In this document: one piece after another, positions 46,286 through 56,497 of the stretch
Layout of the letters: every line of letters starts with the position of its first letter
Position numbering within the stretch: position 1 is the stretch's first letter
Assembly (NCBI GenBank): GCA_024276195.1
Contig: JAJRXR010000021.1
Coordinates: 56,688 to 120,687 of the forward strand
Reading direction: 5' to 3'
DNA length: 64,000 nt
Source: Planctomycetota bacterium
GTDB taxonomy: Bacteria; Planctomycetota; Phycisphaerae; Phycisphaerales; UBA1924
Translations under genes and position numbers: made by a program
Notes under the pieces: generated by a model
Told to the model about the DNA's origin: nothing
Databases searched by the model: none
Seen by the model: only the letters and a program-made list of their open reading frames with translations

Positions 46286-48607
46286 ATGAGCGACCAAACA
46301 CACAACCCGCCAGAGACGCCCGCGATCGAGAGGCCGCGCCGGCGCACCCCGATGGCCGCCCACGGCGAGCCCGTGGTCTGGCTCACGGGCGTTGCGTTGC
46401 TGCTGTGCCTGATCCTCGTCGTCGGGGTCATCGCGTTGATCCTCTACCGTGGCGGGCGCAGCTTCTGGCCCAACGAGATCCAGACCGTCACCCTCCGCTC
46501 GGGCGAAACATTCCTGGGCCAGCCGGGCGCCACCGAGCGGTACACACCGGGCGCCGCCGAGAGTGAACGCCTGCAAGGGCTCATCGAGTCTGGAGTCATT
46601 GACGAGCAGGCGTTTGACGAGGACGGGCGAGCGTTGCGCCGGCGCTACCGGGTCGGCAACCGCGATCTCGGGCAGCAGTCTTTCCGATCGGTCCCGGTGT
46701 ACGAGATCGAGTCGATCGAGCTGGACCCGGCGTCGCTGCTGCTCGAACGCCGCCAGTGGGGCGTCTTTCTCGGGACGCCCGAGGGGATATACGAGGAGCG
46801 GGTGCTCGATCTGGGCGCTGGCGACGCGATCGAGAGCGCGGACCCGATGGTCGAGCGCGAGCTGATCGAGCGTCTGGACGACGGGACGATCCGGGTGCGC
46901 CAGCGCCGCTGGGCGAGCCGCGGGAGCGAGCAGACGCTCGAGCGGTTCGGACAGTTGCACACCGAGGCGCTCGAGCGGAGGCGCCAGATCGACGCGATCA
47001 ACGAGGGCGAGGCGCCGCGCCTGCAAGACCGCCTGACACACCTGGGGTGGGCTCGGCGCGACGCCCAGCTCCGGGCGGCGCTCGACCCGGGCGAGCGGCT
47101 CGGGCTCGGCGCATGGATCGCGCTGTGCGCCGGCGCTCTCGGCGCCATCGGCGGTGCGATGTTCTGGACGCGCTCGTGTTCGAGCCGTGGCGCCGGCGGG
47201 AGGTCACGGATCGCTGCCGCCGGGATGACATTGGCGTGGGGGGGCGCGGCGGCGCTCGCGCTCGCGGCTGTTCTCGAAAGCCCCCTGCTGAACAAGAGCA
47301 TCACCGCAGAGCAACTGGCGAGCACTGAGGCGCGAATCGACGCGCGTGAGGCGGAGCTGCGAACTCAGCAGTTGGTCGCGCTCGAGCGGGTGGACCGCCT
47401 GCGCGAGATCGACGCCCGCTGGCGGATGGTGGTTGTCGAGCCGACGACGGGGCGGTTCAGCCCGATGAGCCAGTCACGCCCGGACGAGCCGATGACCGTC
47501 TCGCACGTTGTCCGGGCGGCGCCATCGAACGACCTCGCCCTCGGCGCCAAGCTCCGGGTCTACCTGTCGCGCTGGTGGGAGTTTGTCGCGGGCCAGCCGC
47601 GAGAGAACGCGAGCGAGGGCGGGGTGCTACCCGTGATCGTGGGCACGATCACGCTCACGCTGCTGCTAACGATCAGCGTGGTGCCGCTGGGTGTGATCGC
47701 GGCGATCTATCTGCGCGAGTACGCGAGGCAGGGCCTGCTCACGAGCATCATCCGGATCGCGGTGAACAATCTCGCGGGCGTGCCGAGCATCGTCTACGGC
47801 ATGTTCGGGCTCGGGTTTTTCTGCTACACGCTGGGCGGGTATGTGGACGCGGGTCCGAGCGCGCCCATGGTCCGGACGGGGTGGTGGGGGATCGTCGGCG
47901 TGGCGTTGCTCGTGGTGACCATGGCGACGCTATTGACCGTCGCCAGCGCCCGTAAGCCGGGCAAGCCCGCGTCGGTGGCGGCGCGGGTGTGCGGCGTGGG
48001 CGCCGCGCTCGCGTGGCTCGGTGTTGTCGTCCTCGCGATGGTGCTCGTCGCCAGGACGCCCTACTTCTCGGGGCTGTTCAGCGAGCGCCTGCCCGAGAAC
48101 CCGACCTTCGGCGGGCGGGGCATCCTCTGGGCCTCGCTCACACTGGCGCTCATGACCCTGCCCGTCGTGATCGTCGCGACCGAGGAGGCGATCAGCGCGG
48201 TGCCCGGCTCGATGCGCGAGGGCAGCCTCGCGAGCGGCGCCACCCGTTGGCAGACCATCCGGCGCATCGTCCTGCCCGCAGCACTGCCCGGGATCATGAC
48301 CGGCGCCATCCTCGCGATGGCCCGCGGCGCGGGCGAGGTGGCTCCGCTGATGCTTGTTGGCGCGGTCAACCTGGCCCCGGCGCTGCCGATCAGCGCCGAA
48401 GCCCCCTTTCTGCACGCCGACCGCACCTTCATGCATCTCGGGTTCCACATCTTCAACCTGGGCTTCCAGAGCCCGGATTCCGAAGCGACCGAGCCGCTCG
48501 TCTGGACGACGACCCTTTTACTCATCACCATCGTGCTCGCGCTCAACTTCGCGGCAATCATTCTCCGAGGACGCCTCCGCGCCCGCTCTCAGGGCGCAAG
48601 CGTGTAG
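46286..48607 (+). CDS. pstA: Phosphate ABC transporter permease PstA with N-terminal extension
   Basis: The gene starts 9 bases after pstC. At 773 aa it is much longer than usual PstA (about 280-300 aa). A first membrane helix (about 29-54) is followed by a soluble domain of about 200 residues, two further helices (about 270-325), a coiled coil (about 335-380), and then the permease core from about 448 ([20 protein letters not shown]). The EAA loop is clear near 645 ([19 protein letters not shown]). Together with the oversized PstC it indicates a Pst permease with large extracytoplasmic parts on both subunits. Confidence 0.92.
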   Translation: MSDQTHNPPETPAIERPRRRTPMAAHGEPVVWLTGVALLLCLILVVGVIALILYRGGRSFWPNEIQTVTLRSGETFLGQPGATERYTPGAAESERLQGLIESGVIDEQAFDEDGRALRRRYRVGNRDLGQQSFRSVPVYEIESIELDPASLLLERRQWGVFLGTPEGIYEERVLDLGAGDAIESADPMVERELIERLDDGTIRVRQRRWASRGSEQTLERFGQLHTEALERRRQIDAINEGEAPRLQDRLTHLGWARRDAQLRAALDPGERLGLGAWIALCAGALGAIGGAMFWTRSCSSRGAGGRSRIAAAGMTLAWGGAAALALAAVLESPLLNKSITAEQLASTEARIDAREAELRTQQLVALERVDRLREIDARWRMVVVEPTTGRFSPMSQSRPDEPMTVSHVVRAAPSNDLALGAKLRVYLSRWWEFVAGQPRENASEGGVLPVIVGTITLTLLLTISVVPLGVIAAIYLREYARQGLLTSIIRIAVNNLAGVPSIVYGMFGLGFFCYTLGGYVDAGPSAPMVRTGWWGIVGVALLVVTMATLLTVASARKPGKPASVAARVCGVGAALAWLGVVVLAMVLVARTPYFSGLFSERLPENPTFGGRGILWASLTLALMTLPVVIVATEEAISAVPGSMREGSLASGATRWQTIRRIVLPAALPGIMTGAILAMARGAGEVAPLMLVGAVNLAPALPISAEAPFLHADRTFMHLGFHIFNLGFQSPDSEATEPLVWTTTLLLITIVLALNFAAIILRGRLRARSQGASV

Positions 48608-48620
48608 GCCTGGACCAGCG

Positions 48621-49535
48621 ATGAGCATGATGGACCCACCAGCAGCCGACCAGCACCGTCCGCCAATCGCCGCCAGGGCGCCCGCGATGTCGAGCGCGCC
48701 GCTCGAAAGCCTGAGCGTGCTCGAGGCGATCCGCGCCGGGCGCCCGGTTGAGTCCGTCGTCCACCCCGAGCTTGCTCAAGCGCCCAGCGTGATCGAGGCA
48801 CGCGACTTTTCGCTCTGGTACGGCAAGGCGAAGACGATCCACGAGGTCTCGATGGGCGTGCCCCGGGGAAAGGTGACGGCCCTCATCGGTCCCTCGGGGT
48901 GCGGCAAGTCCACCATGCTCCGCTCGATCAACCGCCTCAACGACCTGATCGACGGCGTCCGAATCGAGGGCGATATCTCGCTCAACAACGAGCCGATCTA
49001 CTCGCCCGATGTCGATGTCATCGAGCTCCGCAAACGCCTGGGCATGGTCTTTCAACGCCCCAACCCGTTCCCGATGTCGATCTTCGAGAACGTGGTCTAC
49101 CCGCTCCGCATCGACGGTGAGCGACGCAAACCCGTCCTGCGCGAGGCCTGCGAGCGGGCGCTCCGGGCTGCGGCCCTGTGGGACGAGGTCAAGGACCGCC
49201 TCTCGGGTCCGGCCCTGAGCCTCTCGGGCGGGCAGCAACAACGTCTGTGCATCGCCCGGGCGGTCGTTGCGGACCCCGAGGTCCTGCTCCTCGACGAGCC
49301 ATGCTCGGCCTTGGACCCGCTCTCGACCATCCGCATCGAGGAACTGATCCACGAGATTTCGAGCCGGTACACCGTGCTGATTGTCACCCACAACATGCAG
49401 CAGGCCGCCCGGGTCAGCGATTTCACGGCGTTTATGTACCTCGGGCGCCTGGTCGAGTACGGGCCCACGGCCACCATCTTCCAGAATCCCCGCCTGCCCG
49501 AGACCGAGCAGTACGTCACCGGGCGGTTCGGCTGA
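48621..49535 (+). CDS. pstB: Phosphate ABC transporter ATP-binding protein
   Basis: ATG 48621 starts 13 bases after pstA and gives 304 aa, with about 55 extra N-terminal residues; an internal start such as the Met of MSSAPLE would be closer to the usual length. Walker [10 protein letters not shown] (Lys96), the Q-loop [10 protein letters not shown], signature [14 protein letters not shown], Walker B VLLLDEP and the H-loop VTHN are intact. PstB drives phosphate import with PstCA. It ends the pst operon, followed by 173 bp and sucA. Confidence 0.97.
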   Translation: MSMMDPPAADQHRPPIAARAPAMSSAPLESLSVLEAIRAGRPVESVVHPELAQAPSVIEARDFSLWYGKAKTIHEVSMGVPRGKVTALIGPSGCGKSTMLRSINRLNDLIDGVRIEGDISLNNEPIYSPDVDVIELRKRLGMVFQRPNPFPMSIFENVVYPLRIDGERRKPVLREACERALRAAALWDEVKDRLSGPALSLSGGQQQRLCIARAVVADPEVLLLDEPCSALDPLSTIRIEELIHEISSRYTVLIVTHNMQQAARVSDFTAFMYLGRLVEYGPTATIFQNPRLPETEQYVTGRFG

Positions 49536-49708
49536 TTCTGCGCGTCGGGCGCCCACCGCGAAATGGGCCATTGGACGAACGAAATCAGCAGTCCCCGAGC
49601 CCAACAGCCGATACGCTTGACTATGATCGGACGAGGCGTCTGCGGGTTGTCTCGTGAACGCTTCTCCGCCCCCAATCCCGGGCGTTCGACGCCCCCGGCG
49701 AGGCAGAC

Positions 49709-52657
49709 ATGAGTTCGGCTCCGCGACCTGTTCCTCCGTCGCTCAACACCTGGAACGCAAAGTTCCTCGAAGAGCAGTACCGCCAGTACCAGCTTGACCA
49801 GGGGTCTGTCCCCGCGGACATGCGGGCGTTCTTCCAGGGCTTCGACCTGGCCAGCGCCGGAGAGCTCAACCTCTCTCCCGGGGCGGGCAAGTCTGCGTCC
49901 CAGGCTGGCCCTCCGCCGGTTCGCCTTGATCCGGACGAGTGCGGCGCCGTCAAGATCACGCCCGCCGCCGGACGCTCGGCCGGGCAGGCGTCCCACTCCC
50001 AGGCGGTGGTGGACGATCTCATCAACGCCTACCGAGACCTCGGACACCTCGTGGCCAACATAGACCCGTTCGGGCGCACGAACCCGCGCCCCCGATCGCT
50101 CACGCTCGAGTACCACGCCCTGAGCGAGAGCGACCTCGACCAGATGGTTGACGCCGAGGGTCTGGGGCTTGACTGCCAGCAGACGCTGCGCGACGTGATC
50201 GCACGCCTCGAATCGACGTACTGCTCGACGGTCGGCGTCGAGCTGATGCACATCCAGGATGAGGAGCAACGGGCTTGGCTGCTCAATCGGTTCGAGCGCT
50301 CCGGCGGGCGGATGGAGCTGACCCGCCCCCAGCGTGCGCACATCCTCGAACTGCTGGTCCGGTCGGAGCTGTTCGAGAAGTTCCTGGGCAAGCGCTACCC
50401 GGGCGAGAAGCGGTTCAGTTTGGAGGGCGCCGAGGCGTTGATTCCGCTGCTGGACCACATGCTCGAGGCCGCGAGCGATACGGGTGTCGAGGAGGTCGTG
50501 CTGGGCATGGCCCACCGCGGGCGCCTCAACGTGCTCAACAGCATCATCGGCAAGACAAACGAACAGATCTTCACCGAGTTCGAGGAGACCTGGACCGACG
50601 ACATCGACTCGGGCGGCGACGTCAAGTACCATCGGGGCTACTCCGGCACGCGGCGCTTCCCCAACGGAAAGATGGTCCACCTTGCCCTGGCCAGTAATCC
50701 GAGCCACCTCGAAGCCGTTGACGGCGTCGTCGAGGGCAGATGTCGGGCCAAGCAGCGACTCCGGGCTGACTTTGATCGCAGGCGTGTGATCCCGGTTCTC
50801 ATCCACGGCGACGCCGCGATCGTCGGTCAGGGTATCGTCGCCGAGACGATCAACATGTCCCAGCTCGAGGGCTACACCACGGGCGGCACCATCCATGTGG
50901 TCGTCAACAACCACATCGGCTTTACGACACTCCCCGAGGACGCACGCTCGAGCCGCTACTGCACGGATATCGGCAAGGCGATCGACGCGCCTATCTTCCA
51001 CGTCAACGGGGACGACCCCGAGGCGTGTGTCGCGGTGGCGCAGTTCGCCGTCGAGTTCCGCCAGAAGTTCAGGCGTGATGTCTTCATCGATCTGCAGTGC
51101 TTCCGTCGCTACGGGCACAACGAGCAGGACGAAGTCTCGTTCACGCAACCCAAGATGGTCAAGATGATCAAGAGCAAGCCCAGCGTGCTCAAGACATATT
51201 CTGACAGGCTGCTGAGCGAGCAGGTGATTCAAGAGGCCGACATTCAGGCGATCCGCCATCGGCGCGACGAGGCGCTCGAGCAGGCCCAGGCCGCGGCCCG
51301 CAAGGCGCCCAACGACCCGACCATCGACCCCGGCTCGGCCCGCTGGGACGGGCAGCAGCACGACTACTCGCACGACCCCGTTGACACGAGCGTCTCAATG
51401 GACACGCTCCGCGAGGTCTGCGCCGGGCTCGGGCGCACACCCGAGGGCTTCAGCGTCAACCCCAAGCTCAAGGCTCTGCTCAAGAGCAGGTCCGAGCTGC
51501 CTGAGACCGGGCGTATCAGCTACGCCGACGCCGAGACCCTGGCCTACGGCACGCTGCTGGTCGAGGGCTTTGCGCTCCGGTTGTCCGGCCAGGACTGCCG
51601 GCGCGGCACGTTCAGCCATCGGCACGCGGTGCTGCGCGACACCGAGACCGCCGAGGCGTTTACGCCGCTCAACCACATCCGCGACCTGGGCCTCCTCGGC
51701 ACCGACACGCCGCCCGGGTCGATCGGATCGCACGGCTTGCCACGCCAGGCCAAGATCTGCGTCTACGACTCGCCGCTTTCGGAGGCGAGCGTCCTGGGCT
51801 TTGAGTACGGCTACTCGCTCTCAGACCCGAACATGCTTGTCCTTTGGGAGGCGCAGTTCGGCGACTTCGTCAACGGCGCCCAGGCCATCATCGATCAGTT
51901 CCTCGCCTCGGCCGAGGCCAAGTGGGAACGCTGGTCGGGCCTGACCATGCTTCTGCCGCACGGGTACGAGGGCGCCGGACCCGAGCACTCATCGTGCCGA
52001 ATCGAGCGGTTCCTCGAGCTCTGCGGGCAGGACAACCTCCAGGTTGTCTACCCGACCGACGCGGCCCAGACCTTCCACGTCTTCCGCCGCCAGGTCAAAC
52101 GCAGCTTCCGCAAGCCATTGATTGTCATGACGCCCAAGAGCCTGCTCCGCATTCCGACGAGCGACATCTCGGAGCTGGTGGACGGGCGGTTCCGCGAGAT
52201 GATCGACGACCCGATGTTCGAGCGCGAGGGCGCCGACCGGGCCAAGGTCAGCAAGGTCGTGCTCGTCTGCGGCAAGCTCTACTTCGAGCTTGACCACCGC
52301 CGGCGCGAGCTCGGGATGAATGACATCGCCCTCGTGCGCATCGAGCAGCTCTACCCGTTCCATCACCAGATGCTGGCCGAGATTCTACGTCGATACCCGG
52401 TCGGGGCCGAACTGGTGTACGCCCAGGAGGAGCCGCGCAACGCCGCGGGGTATCTGTTTGTGAGCGACCACATCCAGACAGACCTCGGGCGCGATCGCCC
52501 GCGCTACATCGGGCGCCCGGAGGCGGGCTCACCCGCGACCGGATCCAAAAAGGCGCACAAGCGCGAGCAGGAACAACTCATCACCGATGTCATCGGCCCC
52601 AAGCCCGCCTCGGGGACCGACGCCAGCAAGGGCGCCCACGCATCGGCCCACGCCTGA
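49709..52657 (+). CDS. sucA: 2-oxoglutarate dehydrogenase E1 component
   Basis: The 982-aa product is a full-length E1. The N-terminal segment FLEEQYRQYQLDQGSVPADMRAFF matches the E2-binding/oligomer region. AHRGRLNVL at about 269 and the TPP/Mg region starting GDAAIVGQG at about 368, ending VVNNHIGFTT, are conserved, as is the C-terminal YAQEEPRNAAGY. It decarboxylates 2-oxoglutarate and passes the succinyl group to the lipoyl of SucB in the TCA cycle. sucB follows after 23 bp. The E3 gene (lpd) is not in the window. Confidence 0.96.
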   Translation: MSSAPRPVPPSLNTWNAKFLEEQYRQYQLDQGSVPADMRAFFQGFDLASAGELNLSPGAGKSASQAGPPPVRLDPDECGAVKITPAAGRSAGQASHSQAVVDDLINAYRDLGHLVANIDPFGRTNPRPRSLTLEYHALSESDLDQMVDAEGLGLDCQQTLRDVIARLESTYCSTVGVELMHIQDEEQRAWLLNRFERSGGRMELTRPQRAHILELLVRSELFEKFLGKRYPGEKRFSLEGAEALIPLLDHMLEAASDTGVEEVVLGMAHRGRLNVLNSIIGKTNEQIFTEFEETWTDDIDSGGDVKYHRGYSGTRRFPNGKMVHLALASNPSHLEAVDGVVEGRCRAKQRLRADFDRRRVIPVLIHGDAAIVGQGIVAETINMSQLEGYTTGGTIHVVVNNHIGFTTLPEDARSSRYCTDIGKAIDAPIFHVNGDDPEACVAVAQFAVEFRQKFRRDVFIDLQCFRRYGHNEQDEVSFTQPKMVKMIKSKPSVLKTYSDRLLSEQVIQEADIQAIRHRRDEALEQAQAAARKAPNDPTIDPGSARWDGQQHDYSHDPVDTSVSMDTLREVCAGLGRTPEGFSVNPKLKALLKSRSELPETGRISYADAETLAYGTLLVEGFALRLSGQDCRRGTFSHRHAVLRDTETAEAFTPLNHIRDLGLLGTDTPPGSIGSHGLPRQAKICVYDSPLSEASVLGFEYGYSLSDPNMLVLWEAQFGDFVNGAQAIIDQFLASAEAKWERWSGLTMLLPHGYEGAGPEHSSCRIERFLELCGQDNLQVVYPTDAAQTFHVFRRQVKRSFRKPLIVMTPKSLLRIPTSDISELVDGRFREMIDDPMFEREGADRAKVSKVVLVCGKLYFELDHRRRELGMNDIALVRIEQLYPFHHQMLAEILRRYPVGAELVYAQEEPRNAAGYLFVSDHIQTDLGRDRPRYIGRPEAGSPATGSKKAHKREQEQLITDVIGPKPASGTDASKGAHASAHA

Positions 52658-52680
52658 GACACTGACCCAAGGACGAAGCG

Positions 52681-53961
52681 ATGTCTACCCCGATCACGAT
52701 GCCCGAAGCGGGCGAGAGTGTTGTCAGCGGCGTGCTGTCCGCGTGGCTCAAGAACGACGGCGACTGGGTCGAGCGCGACGACATTATCGCCGAGGTCGAG
52801 ACCGACAAGATCACCGTCGAGATCCTCGCCCCCGCCTCGGGCGCGCTCAAGCGAACCGTGGACGAGGGCGCCGACATCGACATCGGCGCCACGATCGGCG
52901 AGATCGACGAGACCGCCCAGAAGCCCGCCCAGCAGACCGCCGAGACCAGCGCCGCCCAGCTCGCTCAGGCCCAGGCCAGCGAGGGGAGCTCTGCTGGCGC
53001 CGCCACCATCGCCCCGCCCGCACCGCCGCCCGCTGTCCAGCCCTCAACAAGCAACGGCGATGTCAAGGCCACCCCCCTGGCCCGCAAGATCGCCGACCAG
53101 CACGGCGTAGACCTCGGATCGATCAGCGGTACCGGCGTCGGCGATCGTGTCTCAGAGCACGACGTCCTGCACGCGCTCGAGAGCGCAGGCGCTGCAGCAG
53201 CCAGCGCCGGGGCCGCGCTCGCTCGCGCCGCCGGCTCGCGCGAGATCACCCTCGAGCGCATGTCGCCCATGCGCCAGAAGATCGCCAGCCGTCTCGTCGA
53301 GGCCCAGCAGACCGCGGCGATGCTCACGACCTTCAACGAGTGCGACATGGGCCCGGTCATGGAGCTGCGCAAGCAGTACAAAGAAAAATTCGCCGAGAAG
53401 CACGGCGTCGGCCTCGGCTTCATGAGCTTCTTTGTCAAGGCCGTGTGCGGGGCGCTCGAAAAATTCCCACTCGTCAACGCCTCGATCACCGCCGACGCCA
53501 ACGGCAAGCCCGCGATCCAGAAGCACGGCTACTCCGACATCGCCATCGCCGTCGCCAGCCCCAAGGGCCTCGTCGTCCCCGTCATCCGCAGCGCTGAGAC
53601 GCTCAGCTACGCGGGCATCGAGGCCACGATCAAGGACTTCGGCGCCCGCGCCAAGGCGGGCAAGATTACTCTTGAAGAGATGCAGGGCGGTACTTTTACT
53701 ATCACCAACGGCGGCGTCTTCGGCTCCCTCATGTCCACCCCCATCCTCAACCCGCCCCAGTCCGCCATCCTCGGCATGCACACCATCAAAAAGCGCCCAG
53801 CCGAAGACCCCGACAACCCGGGCCAGGTCGCCCTGCGCCCCATGATGTACCTCGCCCTGAGCTACGACCACCGCCTCGTGGACGGCGCCGAGGCGGTGCA
53901 GTTCTTGGTGTCGATCAAGGATTCGATCGAGGATCCGCGAAGGATTATGCTGGATCTGTGA
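52681..53961 (+). CDS. sucB: Dihydrolipoyllysine-residue succinyltransferase (E2)
   Basis: AGGA precedes the ATG by about 7 bases. The 426-aa product has a lipoyl domain (1-77) with the lipoylated Lys43 in ETDKITVE and an Ala/Pro-rich linker. An E3/E1-binding domain (about 120-160, [14 protein letters not shown]) precedes the catalytic acyltransferase domain with His397 and Asp401 in YDHRLVDG. It forms the core of the 2-oxoglutarate dehydrogenase complex with the E1 encoded just upstream. One lipoyl domain is present, as is usual for SucB. Confidence 0.97.
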   Translation: MSTPITMPEAGESVVSGVLSAWLKNDGDWVERDDIIAEVETDKITVEILAPASGALKRTVDEGADIDIGATIGEIDETAQKPAQQTAETSAAQLAQAQASEGSSAGAATIAPPAPPPAVQPSTSNGDVKATPLARKIADQHGVDLGSISGTGVGDRVSEHDVLHALESAGAAAASAGAALARAAGSREITLERMSPMRQKIASRLVEAQQTAAMLTTFNECDMGPVMELRKQYKEKFAEKHGVGLGFMSFFVKAVCGALEKFPLVNASITADANGKPAIQKHGYSDIAIAVASPKGLVVPVIRSAETLSYAGIEATIKDFGARAKAGKITLEEMQGGTFTITNGGVFGSLMSTPILNPPQSAILGMHTIKKRPAEDPDNPGQVALRPMMYLALSYDHRLVDGAEAVQFLVSIKDSIEDPRRIMLDL

Positions 53962-53979
53962 GTGGGCAAGTATGGCGGT

Positions 53980-54012
53980 GCCACGGGCGACCGCGCAGCG
54001 GCGCCCGTGCTC
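53980..54012. repeat. Palindromic repeat, copy 1
   Basis: CACGGGCG (53982-53989) and CGCCCGTG (54002-54009) form an inverted repeat around CCGCGCAGCGG. Copy 2 at 54272 is nearly identical over 33 bp (two differences). The two copies flank a small low-GC ORF, immediately after sucB. Confidence 0.7.
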
Positions 54013-54061
54013 TTGCGCGGCTGCCTCTGTACGAACGCTGGCCATGTTGCGGGGCTGCGAA

Positions 54062-54262
54062 ATGAACGCAATCGAGCTCGTACTTTGGACTGCCGTCCTC
54101 TGGGGAGCAACTTCACTGACAATCTGGATGGCGGACGTGACTCATCTCCCCGTGCCGTTGGTATCTTTCGGAGTTGTTGTCGGATTTGTGTCCATTATGT
54201 ATGTGGCCTCACGCATCGCTCGAGAACGACAGTCTGAGCAGCAGCCGCCATCTGATATCTGA
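54062..54262 (+). CDS. Small membrane protein of unknown function
   Basis: The 66-aa product from ATG 54062 has two hydrophobic helices (about 3-20 and 27-47) and a charged C-terminal tail (RIARERQSEQQ). No family was recognised. The DNA has visibly more A/T and less codon bias than the surrounding genes. It lies between two nearly identical palindromic repeats. Both points suggest acquisition as a cassette, or a poorly conserved ORF. A GGGG run before the ATG is a weak ribosome site. Whether it is expressed is uncertain. Confidence 0.45.
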   Translation: MNAIELVLWTAVLWGATSLTIWMADVTHLPVPLVSFGVVVGFVSIMYVASRIARERQSEQQPPSDI

Positions 54263-54271
54263 TTGGCCGGA

Positions 54272-54336
54272 TGCCACGGGTGACCGCGCAGCGGCGCCCG
54301 TGTTCCTGAGCACGGCTGCCCTTGCGGGTCAGCCGT
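54272..54336. repeat. Palindromic repeat, copy 2, with adjoining second hairpin
   Basis: The first part repeats copy 1 (CACGGGTG ... CGCCCGTG, 54274-54301). A second perfect inverted repeat follows directly: CACGGCTG (54310-54317) / CAGCCGTG (54329-54336). It sits between convergent genes and could also stop transcription from both sides. Confidence 0.68.
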
Positions 54337-54355
54337 GGCGCCGATGCGGTCGCCA

Positions 54356-54835
54356 TTATTCGAACGAGTCGAGCAACCCCTCACACGCCCTCGTCAGCAT
54401 GTCGTACACGCGCTCAAACCCATCCCCGCGCCCGTAGTACGGGTCTGGCACGTCCAGCACGTTCGCGTCGGCTTCGCTGAGCGTCGGGTCGAACGATCGC
54501 ATCAGGCGCACCCGCTCCCTCGGCGCCCCTTCGCTAAGTAGGTCCCGCTCGTTCTGGCGGTCCATCGCCAGGATCAGATCGAAGCGTTCGATGTCCGTGC
54601 TCGCCTCGAACTGGCGGGCGATCGAGGGGATCTTAATGCCGTGCTTCTTGCCAATCGCGATCGAGCGCGGGTCGGCCTTCTCGCCGGCGTGCCAGGCGCC
54701 GGTCCCGCACGAGTCCACATCGAAGCGGTCGAGCACGCCGCGCTGGCGGGCCAAGTGAATAAATATCCCCTCGCCCAGCGGCGAGCGGCAGATGTTGCCC
54801 ATGCACACAAACAGCACGCCCGTCGCCCCGCTCAC
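54356..54835 (-). CDS. Low-molecular-weight protein tyrosine phosphatase
   Basis: The start is GTG 54835, overlapping the upstream stop (GTGA). The 159-aa product has the signature loop CMGNICRS with nucleophile Cys11 and Arg17 near the N-terminus and the general acid Asp131 in DPYYG. LMW-PTPs dephosphorylate tyrosine or related phosphoesters, often with bacterial tyrosine kinases in polysaccharide export; some act as arsenate reductases. No kinase or capsule genes are adjacent. It is the last gene of a minus-strand group. Confidence 0.93.
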   Translation of the reverse strand: MSGATGVLFVCMGNICRSPLGEGIFIHLARQRGVLDRFDVDSCGTGAWHAGEKADPRSIAIGKKHGIKIPSIARQFEASTDIERFDLILAMDRQNERDLLSEGAPRERVRLMRSFDPTLSEADANVLDVPDPYYGRGDGFERVYDMLTRACEGLLDSFE

Positions 54836-55815
54836 GCGACACCCTCCAGCACTTCGAGCATCGGGCGGATCATGTCCGGCGGCGTCGGCCCGCTGACTTC
54901 TGTGTACTCGGGACGCTCGTACGCACGGACTCCCGCGCACGCCGCGGCGTGTTCGAGAACGCGCCGGGAGCCTCGCGCCTGGCGGCGCGTCGGGTCCGGG
55001 ATCACGCACGCATCGAGCACGCGGAGTTGCTCGATGAGCGGCTGACCTGAGAACAGCAGGCGGTAATCGCGGTTGATGACCCGCGCGTACCGCCGCCCCG
55101 CCTCGATCAGGCGGGCGCCCGCGGGCGCGAGCCCGACTGTGCGGTGCTCGCTGACCGCGAGGATGCAGAGCAGGAACGAGAGGCGCCGGAAATCCGTGTC
55201 GCTCGGATGGTCGAACAGCGTCCCGAGCAGCAGCTCGGACTCGCCCACGCCGAGCCCACGCTGCAGGCGCCGGCGGGCTTGGTCTTGCGCCTCGGCGAGA
55301 TCGGGCGCCGAAGCGTCGATCCCGGCGACCCGGCATTCAACCCCGAGCCCGCGCCACGCGCTCGCGTCCTCGTCATCAAACACGTCGATCGACTCAACCC
55401 TCGCCGCGGCCCTGCGGATGAGCTTCTCATCGCCCCCCGGCGCCTCGACCAGCGTCGCGCGGATCGGCGCCCCGTGAACACGGGCGAGCGCACTGGCCAG
55501 GCGCAGCGTTGGCAGCGACCAGCACCGGACCGAGCCCGGGCGGCGCGAGCGGATGAGACGCACAAGCGGGCTCCACGCCAGAGCGATCCGCCCCGTCGGC
55601 GGCGCGATCCGGGCGTCCCACACGATCCCGTGCGCTCGCATCCAACGCTCGCTCATGCTGTCGCCGATGAGCGTGACCGCCCCCGGCTCGATCAGCCCGG
55701 CGCTACGTTGAATGTTCCACGCGAAGAGCGAGGACTCGCGCCCGCCGCCAGAAGCGCGGGGCGCTTCGATCAGGTGCAGTGTCTCGGCGCCGGTGCTCGC
55801 CCGCGTATCAGCCAT
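54832..55815 (-). CDS. Protein of unknown function (possible glycosyltransferase-like fold)
   Basis: I do not recognise this 327-aa protein. It has no signal peptide or membrane helix. The alternation of hydrophobic strands and Arg-rich helices (VRLIRSRRPGSVRCW, then LRLASALARVHGAPIRATLVE) and the later GLGVGESELLLGTLFDHPSD are reminiscent of a GT-B type glycosyltransferase, but no donor-binding EX7E motif is evident. It overlaps the phosphatase gene by 4 bp and follows two lipoprotein genes. An envelope-related role is a guess from context. Confidence 0.55.
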   Translation of the reverse strand: MADTRASTGAETLHLIEAPRASGGGRESSLFAWNIQRSAGLIEPGAVTLIGDSMSERWMRAHGIVWDARIAPPTGRIALAWSPLVRLIRSRRPGSVRCWSLPTLRLASALARVHGAPIRATLVEAPGGDEKLIRRAAARVESIDVFDDEDASAWRGLGVECRVAGIDASAPDLAEAQDQARRRLQRGLGVGESELLLGTLFDHPSDTDFRRLSFLLCILAVSEHRTVGLAPAGARLIEAGRRYARVINRDYRLLFSGQPLIEQLRVLDACVIPDPTRRQARGSRRVLEHAAACAGVRAYERPEYTEVSGPTPPDMIRPMLEVLEGVA

Positions 55816-55826
55816 AGCTGGGCAGC

Positions 55827-56486
55827 CTACCGCCTGACGGATTCGGTGATGTCGTGCTTGTAGAACAGCTGCGCCAGCCCGACGCCGAGGCGTTTGGCCA
55901 GCTCGGCCTCGCCCTTGAGCTTGTCCGAGGCCGATCTCGGGGCGTACCCGGTGCGTTGGCCCATGCGGACCGTCAGCGGGTAGAACTCGTCGCCCGCGGG
56001 CCAGGTCTCGCCCGTGCTCACATCCATGACCTTGACCTGCAGCGAGGCCACGGGCAGGTTTGAAACCCCGTCGGCCGAGAGCGTGAACTCCGAGAGCAGC
56101 CCCCAGATCACCACATCCGCGCCCACGGCCTCGCCGATCTCCTGCGTCGAGAGCATCTTGCCGTGGCGTTCCTTGGCGCTGGCGGTCAGCGTTGATCGCG
56201 TGTCGATCATGTCCACAACAGCCTTCTTCGCCAGCAGCACGTCCTGGGCGTTCTGGCCGATCTGCGCCCGCAAGCGGCGCTGCGAGGCCTGGCTCGACGG
56301 GTCGTCGATGAAGATGACCGTTGTCGCCTCGGGGTTGAGATTGTACTGCGGCTTGACCCGCCCCGGCCCGTGAACGGCGTAGGCGATCGGAGCCACAATG
56401 TTGCAGCCCACGATCAGGGTGGCGCCCAGCGACGCGATCCCAACCCCGGCCGTCGCCCGTGCCCAGTGCTTTGCTCTTGATCTCAT
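55827..56486 (-). CDS. Predicted lipoprotein, paralogue of the next upstream gene
   Basis: The start is set at ATG 56486 so that the 219-aa product has a compact signal peptide with lipobox IVGC (Cys28). The mature part has an alpha/beta pattern, with VVDMIDTRSTLT, EAVGADVVIWGLLSEF and a final LAKRLGVGLAQLFYKHDI. It resembles the GNA1162/LpoB-like class of envelope lipoproteins in layout, but I cannot name a family. The neighbouring lipoprotein (56498-57190) ends with a similar segment and shares the central AxxLGxxxLVxxEV pattern. The pair seems to derive from a duplication. Confidence 0.65.
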   Translation of the reverse strand: MRSRAKHWARATAGVGIASLGATLIVGCNIVAPIAYAVHGPGRVKPQYNLNPEATTVIFIDDPSSQASQRRLRAQIGQNAQDVLLAKKAVVDMIDTRSTLTASAKERHGKMLSTQEIGEAVGADVVIWGLLSEFTLSADGVSNLPVASLQVKVMDVSTGETWPAGDEFYPLTVRMGQRTGYAPRSASDKLKGEAELAKRLGVGLAQLFYKHDITESVRR

Positions 56487-56497
56487 GCGGCGCTCGC

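Noticed and set aside
54174-54437. ORF crossing the second palindromic repeat on the plus strand
   Set aside because: It is read through the repeat and into the antisense of the phosphatase gene; no start site or domain supports it.
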